35,876 nt of DNA, taken from positions 1 through 35,876 of the forward strand of contig CALVKP010000114.1 in assembly GCA_944332735.1 (NCBI GenBank), in the 5' to 3' direction. Shown piece after piece: positions 33,367-35,876 of the stretch (positions are counted from its first letter, which is position 1; each line of letters starts with the position of its first letter). Origin of the DNA: an uncultured Bacilli bacterium (GTDB lineage: Bacteria > Bacillota_I > Bacilli_A > RF39 > UBA660). Both the position numbers and the translations under genes were made by a program. The notes beneath the pieces were generated by a model, which had not been told where the DNA came from, ran no database searches, and was given only the letters and a program-made list of their open reading frames with translations.

Positions 33367-34118
33367 TGAAAGTAAGTGTTTTAGCAAGTGGTAGTAAGGG
33401 AAATTCTACTTATATAGAAACAAGTCATCATAAATTTTTAGTAGATCTTGGAACAACTTCTACTTATGTAGAGAAAAAATTAAAAGAGTTAGAAATTGAT
33501 CCAAATGAAATTGAGGGAATTTTCCTTACTCATACACATGTAGATCATATTAGTGGTTTACGTGTATTTATTAAAAGATATCATCCAGAATTATATGTAA
33601 GTCAAATTATGTATGATGAATTAGTAAAAACCTATCCTGATTTCTCATATACAATTATCGATAAATATTTTGAACTAGATTCTTTTCATATTACTATTTT
33701 TAAGACAAGTCACGATGTAGATGATTCTAATGGATATTTATTTGAAGAAAATCATGCTTCTATTGTCTATATTACTGATACAGGATATTTAAATAAAAAA
33801 TATTTTAATATGTTAACTGATAGAAGTATTTATATTATGGAAAGCAATCATGATATTAATTTATTAATGAATGGAACATATCCTTATCACTTAAAACAAC
33901 GTATTTTAGGTGATAGAGGTCATTTGTCAAATGTGGATAGCAGTTATTATTTATCAAAACTTATTGGCAAAAATACAGAAAAAATAATATTAATTCACTT
34001 AAGTGAAGAAAATAATGATGCCAAACTCGCATATGATACTTGTGTTGAAAAAATAAATGATCAAGTTCCTGTAATTATATCAACACAAAAAGAGCAAACA
34101 GAATTGGTGGAAGTATGA
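33366..34118 (+). CDS. walJ: WalJ (YycJ) metallo-beta-lactamase-fold protein
   Basis: This is a metallo-beta-lactamase-fold hydrolase with metal motif H56-x-H58-x-D60-H61 (LTHTHVDHISGL) and later histidines in TSHDVDD and GDRGHLSN. The family start is VSVLASGSKGNSTYIE. In Bacillus walJ is the last gene of walRK-yycHI-walJ and is linked to coordination of division and replication. Here the WalRK two-component genes are not adjacent; a wall endopeptidase takes the upstream place. Overlaps: one base with the peptidase gene (TAATG) and four with rlmH (ATGA). Confidence 0.9.
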   Translation: MKVSVLASGSKGNSTYIETSHHKFLVDLGTTSTYVEKKLKELEIDPNEIEGIFLTHTHVDHISGLRVFIKRYHPELYVSQIMYDELVKTYPDFSYTIIDKYFELDSFHITIFKTSHDVDDSNGYLFEENHASIVYITDTGYLNKKYFNMLTDRSIYIMESNHDINLLMNGTYPYHLKQRILGDRGHLSNVDSSYYLSKLIGKNTEKIILIHLSEENNDAKLAYDTCVEKINDQVPVIISTQKEQTELVEV

Positions 34119-34570
34119 TTAAAATAATTTGTGTTGGAAAAATAAAAGAATCATTCTATCGTGAAGCAATCATAGAATATCAAAAGAGATTATCAAAATA
34201 TACGAAATTGGAAGTAATTGAACTTCCCGATATTACAACATCCAATATTGAAGAAAACATTAAGAAAGAAGCAATAATGATACAAAAATATATTGGACCA
34301 AAAGATTATGTAATTACATTAGAAATAGAGGGAACACAAGTTTCTAGTGAAAAATTCGCCCAAAAAATCGATTCAATTTATCAAACAAATTCGACCATTA
34401 CTTTTATTATTGGTGGTTCCTATGGTTTATCACAAAACATAAAACAGATGAGCAATTGGTCTTTATCCTTTAGTAAAATGACTTTTCCTCATCAATTGTT
34501 TCGTATTGTGTTATTAGAGCAAATATATCGTGCATATAAAATAAACCATCATGAATCATATCATAAATAA
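34115..34570 (+). CDS. rlmH: 23S rRNA (pseudouridine-1915-N3)-methyltransferase RlmH
   Basis: RlmH is a SPOUT methyltransferase acting on pseudouridine 1915 in helix 69 of 23S rRNA. MIKIICVGKIKESFY at the start, the knot segment ITFIIGGSYGLS, and the C-terminal block FPHQLFRIVLLEQIYRAYKI plus the invariant HHESYHK tail are all present. The length of 151 residues is normal. It overlaps walJ by four bases. Confidence 0.95.
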   Translation: MIKIICVGKIKESFYREAIIEYQKRLSKYTKLEVIELPDITTSNIEENIKKEAIMIQKYIGPKDYVITLEIEGTQVSSEKFAQKIDSIYQTNSTITFIIGGSYGLSQNIKQMSNWSLSFSKMTFPHQLFRIVLLEQIYRAYKINHHESYHK

Positions 34571-34583
34571 TTGAATAAAATTT

Positions 34584-34624
34584 AAAAAATCGCTCACTAT
34601 GATTGTGTAAGGGAGCGATTTTTT
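34584..34624 (+). terminator. rlmH terminator that covers the spoIIR ribosome site
   Basis: AAAAAATCGCTC (34584-34595) pairs perfectly over 12 bp with GAGCGATTTTTT (34613-34624) around a 17-base loop. The right arm ends at the base before the spoIIR ATG and contains most of its GGGAGCG purine ribosome site. Confidence 0.75.
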
Positions 34625-35155
34625 ATGAAAAAATACATTCTGATTGGATTAATATCTGTTTTGTTTTTTCAAGCATTCAACACAAAATCTACGAATGTTT
34701 TAATTCCAGAAGAAGCCATTCGTTTACGTGTATTAGCAAATTCTAATAACGGAGAAGATCAACAGTTAAAAATGGAAGTAAGTGAAGTACTTCAAAGCAA
34801 ATTATATACCTTGTTAAAAGATACAAAGGGAATCAATGAAGCTCGAAAGGAAATTCATTCTCATTTACCTAATTTAAGAACAAAAGTAGCCACAACACTA
34901 CAACAACAAAATAGTTCCTTATCTTTTCAATTAGATTATGGAATACATTATTTTCCTAAAAAAGTATATAAAGGAATTACATATCCGGAAGGAAATTATG
35001 AATCTTTATTAGTCACTTTAGGAAAAGGAGAAGGAGAAAATTGGTGGTGTGTTCTTTTTCCACCATTATGTATTATGGAAGCTGAAGAAAAAGAAGATAC
35101 AGAAAATACAGAATATAAATTTTTTATCCAAGAACTTATAGAAAAATATTTATAG
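34625..35155 (+). CDS. spoIIR: stage II sporulation protein R
   Basis: SpoIIR is made in the forespore and exported to trigger SpoIIGA-dependent processing of pro-sigma-E in the mother cell. A signal peptide (about 1-20) is followed by the family hallmark IPEEAIRLRVLANSNNGEDQ (27-46), then FQLDYGIHYFPKKVYKGITYPEGNY with a second hallmark ENWWCVLFPPLC. The 176 residues are shorter than the 224 of Bacillus but include the whole core. Its presence implies an endospore-forming ancestry or ability. I saw no convincing sigma-F promoter in the 54 nt before it. Confidence 0.93.
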   Translation: MKKYILIGLISVLFFQAFNTKSTNVLIPEEAIRLRVLANSNNGEDQQLKMEVSEVLQSKLYTLLKDTKGINEARKEIHSHLPNLRTKVATTLQQQNSSLSFQLDYGIHYFPKKVYKGITYPEGNYESLLVTLGKGEGENWWCVLFPPLCIMEAEEKEDTENTEYKFFIQELIEKYL

Positions 35156-35160
35156 TTAGG

Positions 35161-35192
35161 ATGCATAGAATTATTTAGGTGATTCTATGCAT
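35161..35192 (+). promoter_or_regulatory. start-codon hairpin of mntP / possible spoIIR terminator
   Basis: ATGCATAGAAT (35161-35171) pairs perfectly over 11 bp with ATTCTATGCAT (35182-35192). The mntP ATG (35187-35189) is inside the 3' arm and the AGGTG ribosome site (35177-35181) is in the 10-base loop. A following GTTTTTG makes a terminator role for spoIIR possible. Confidence 0.65.
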
Positions 35193-35717
35193 GTTTTTGT
35201 CATATTTTTAATTGCAATCAGTTTATCTATGGATGCTTTTTCATTGTCGCTTTTATATGGAACTTTAAATTTAAAAAAGTCTTTTGTTTGGAATTTATCT
35301 CTGATTGTCGCTTTTTATCATTTTTTTATGCCCTTATGTGGACATTTTTTTGGAAAATTGTTATTTCAAATATTTCCATTAAACCCAGAATTTATTGTTT
35401 CAATTATTTTATGTTTGATTGGAATTCAAATGATATTGGAAAGTTTAAAGCAGGAAAAAGAAGTAAAAGAATTTCATTTTGCAGAGTTATTATTGTTTGG
35501 ATTTGCAGTCTCAATGGATAGTTTTTCTATTGGAATTGGTATTTCAGCTATTTCTCCACATTTACTGTTGTGTGCTCTTACCTTTTCTATTTGTAGTGGC
35601 TTTTTTACTTGGTTAGGATTAAATTTAGGAAAGAAGTTAAATGATGTTTTTGGAATATTAGCTTCTTTTATTGGTGGAATTATATTAATTGTTTTAGGTA
35701 TTATATATGGTCTATAA
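35187..35717 (+). CDS. mntP: MntP-family manganese efflux protein
   Basis: MntP pumps out Mn2+. The 176-residue protein has six hydrophobic helices in two repeats, each opening with the family acidic motif: SMDAFSLSLLYG (14-25, D16) and SMDSFSIGIGIS (109-120, D111). Bacillus mntP (ywlD) lies a few genes after spoIIR, so the neighbourhood supports MntP over the related sporulation protein YtaF, which remains the alternative. AGGTG lies five bases before the ATG. The only regulatory structure seen is the start-codon hairpin; no yybP-ykoY-type riboswitch fits in the 31-nt gap. Confidence 0.8.
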   Translation: MHVFVIFLIAISLSMDAFSLSLLYGTLNLKKSFVWNLSLIVAFYHFFMPLCGHFFGKLLFQIFPLNPEFIVSIILCLIGIQMILESLKQEKEVKEFHFAELLLFGFAVSMDSFSIGIGISAISPHLLLCALTFSICSGFFTWLGLNLGKKLNDVFGILASFIGGIILIVLGIIYGL

Positions 35718-35746
35718 TTGTTTTCTGTGTTAAAAATTGTTATAAT
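35718..35746 (+). promoter_or_regulatory. strong promoter reading out of the window
   Basis: TTGTTT (35718-35723), 17 nt, TATAAT (35741-35746), with an extended TG (35738-35739). It starts just past the mntP stop. Confidence 0.75.
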
Positions 35747-35876
35747 AAGAAAGGTGACTAACTATTAAAAGTCAACCATATTTTTCAAATAAATGAAAAA
35801 AATTAATAATTGGAACAGAATCCCATGCCAAAAGACTCCAAAAACCAGAATTTTTAAAAATTTTTGGAGTTAAATA
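35747..35876 (+). other. uncharacterised leader or RNA at the right edge
   Basis: No open frame of useful length starts here. ggtgact and agtcaacc form an imperfect hairpin (35754-35779). Further on, actccaaaaa (35835-35844) and tttttggagt (35861-35870) form a perfect 10-bp stem around an AT-rich loop. With the upstream promoter this could be a structured leader, a short RNA with terminator, or an operator; the window ends before the next gene. Confidence 0.4.

Noticed and set aside
34571-34624. Sigma-F promoter for spoIIR
   Set aside because: The best -10-like match (GGAGCGATTT) ends only two bases before the start codon, so the transcript would begin inside the gene; no good -35 is present.
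35156-35186. Manganese riboswitch before mntP
   Set aside because: The 31-nt gap is too short for a yybP-ykoY aptamer; only the start-codon hairpin is there.
35288-35521. 77-residue plus-strand frame inside mntP
   Set aside because: It lies entirely within mntP in another frame, with no ribosome site and no family match.
1-35876. Mycoplasma-type genetic code (TGA as Trp)
   Set aside because: TGA terminates several full-length genes, including mnmG, yidC and walJ, and tryptophans are encoded by TGG.
1-35876. tRNA, rRNA, insertion sequence or integrated element
   Set aside because: No cloverleaf-like segment, rRNA motif, transposase, integrase or flanking direct repeats were recognised in the gaps between genes.

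Overview
This is a chromosomal replication-origin region from a low-GC Gram-positive bacterium (Bacillota, class Bacilli or a close relative). The evidence is the gene order dnaA-dnaN next to rpmH-rnpA-yidC-jag-mnmE-mnmG-rsmG-noc, a cluster of DnaA boxes, very AT-rich DNA, GGAGG-type ribosome binding sites, a spoIIR gene and a comK-family gene. TGA is used as a stop (for example in mnmG and walJ), so this is standard code 11, not the Mycoplasma code. No species is identifiable. The mixture of spoIIR, a Noc-like protein and reduced gene neighbourhoods would fit an uncultured gut-type Bacilli lineage, but that is inference.

Layout. Positions 1-142 hold a 26-bp tandem repeat whose right-hand units each carry a near-perfect parS centromere site. 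Positions 193-9017 are all on the minus strand: recF-gyrB-gyrA as one operon, then comK, dnaN and dnaA. Positions 9018-9472 are the main oriC block with paired perfect DnaA boxes, several one-mismatch boxes and a tandem Spo0A-like box. From 9473 onward almost everything is on the plus strand, so both arms are transcribed away from oriC. The right arm reads rpmH; rnpA-yidC-jag; an HD protein-mnmE; mnmG-rsmG; a noc-like gene with a giant linker; an SDR oxidoreductase; a membrane GH25 lysozyme; an SGNH protein with a pilin-like two-helix tail; a head-on kinase-like gene; uvrB; yvlD-lgt-trxB; yvcK-whiA; a DHH phosphodiesterase-rplI-dnaB; an M23 peptidase-walJ-rlmH; spoIIR; and mntP.

How the genes work together. 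Initiation and elongation (DnaA, DnaN, DnaB, gyrase), repair (RecF, UvrB), origin segregation and nucleoid occlusion (the parS array and the Noc-like protein), ribosome and tRNA maturation (L34, L9, RnpA, MnmE, MnmG, RsmG, RlmH), envelope building (YidC, Lgt, YvcK, WalJ, LytM and GH25 hydrolases) and developmental control (WhiA, ComK, SpoIIR) are packed around the origin. Several normally separate Bacilli clusters are joined here, and expected members (rlbA/yaaA, soj/parA, hprK, rapZ/yvcJ, walRK, the GdpP sensor domains) are missing from their usual slots.

The strongest items for a second look are the tandem parS array, the Noc-like protein with about 480 disordered residues between its DNA-binding and dimerisation parts, the comK gene inside the dnaN-recF interval with a Spo0A-type palindrome upstream, the tandem Spo0A-like boxes in oriC, the SGNH/pilin-like fusion, and the start-codon hairpins in front of spoIIR and mntP.
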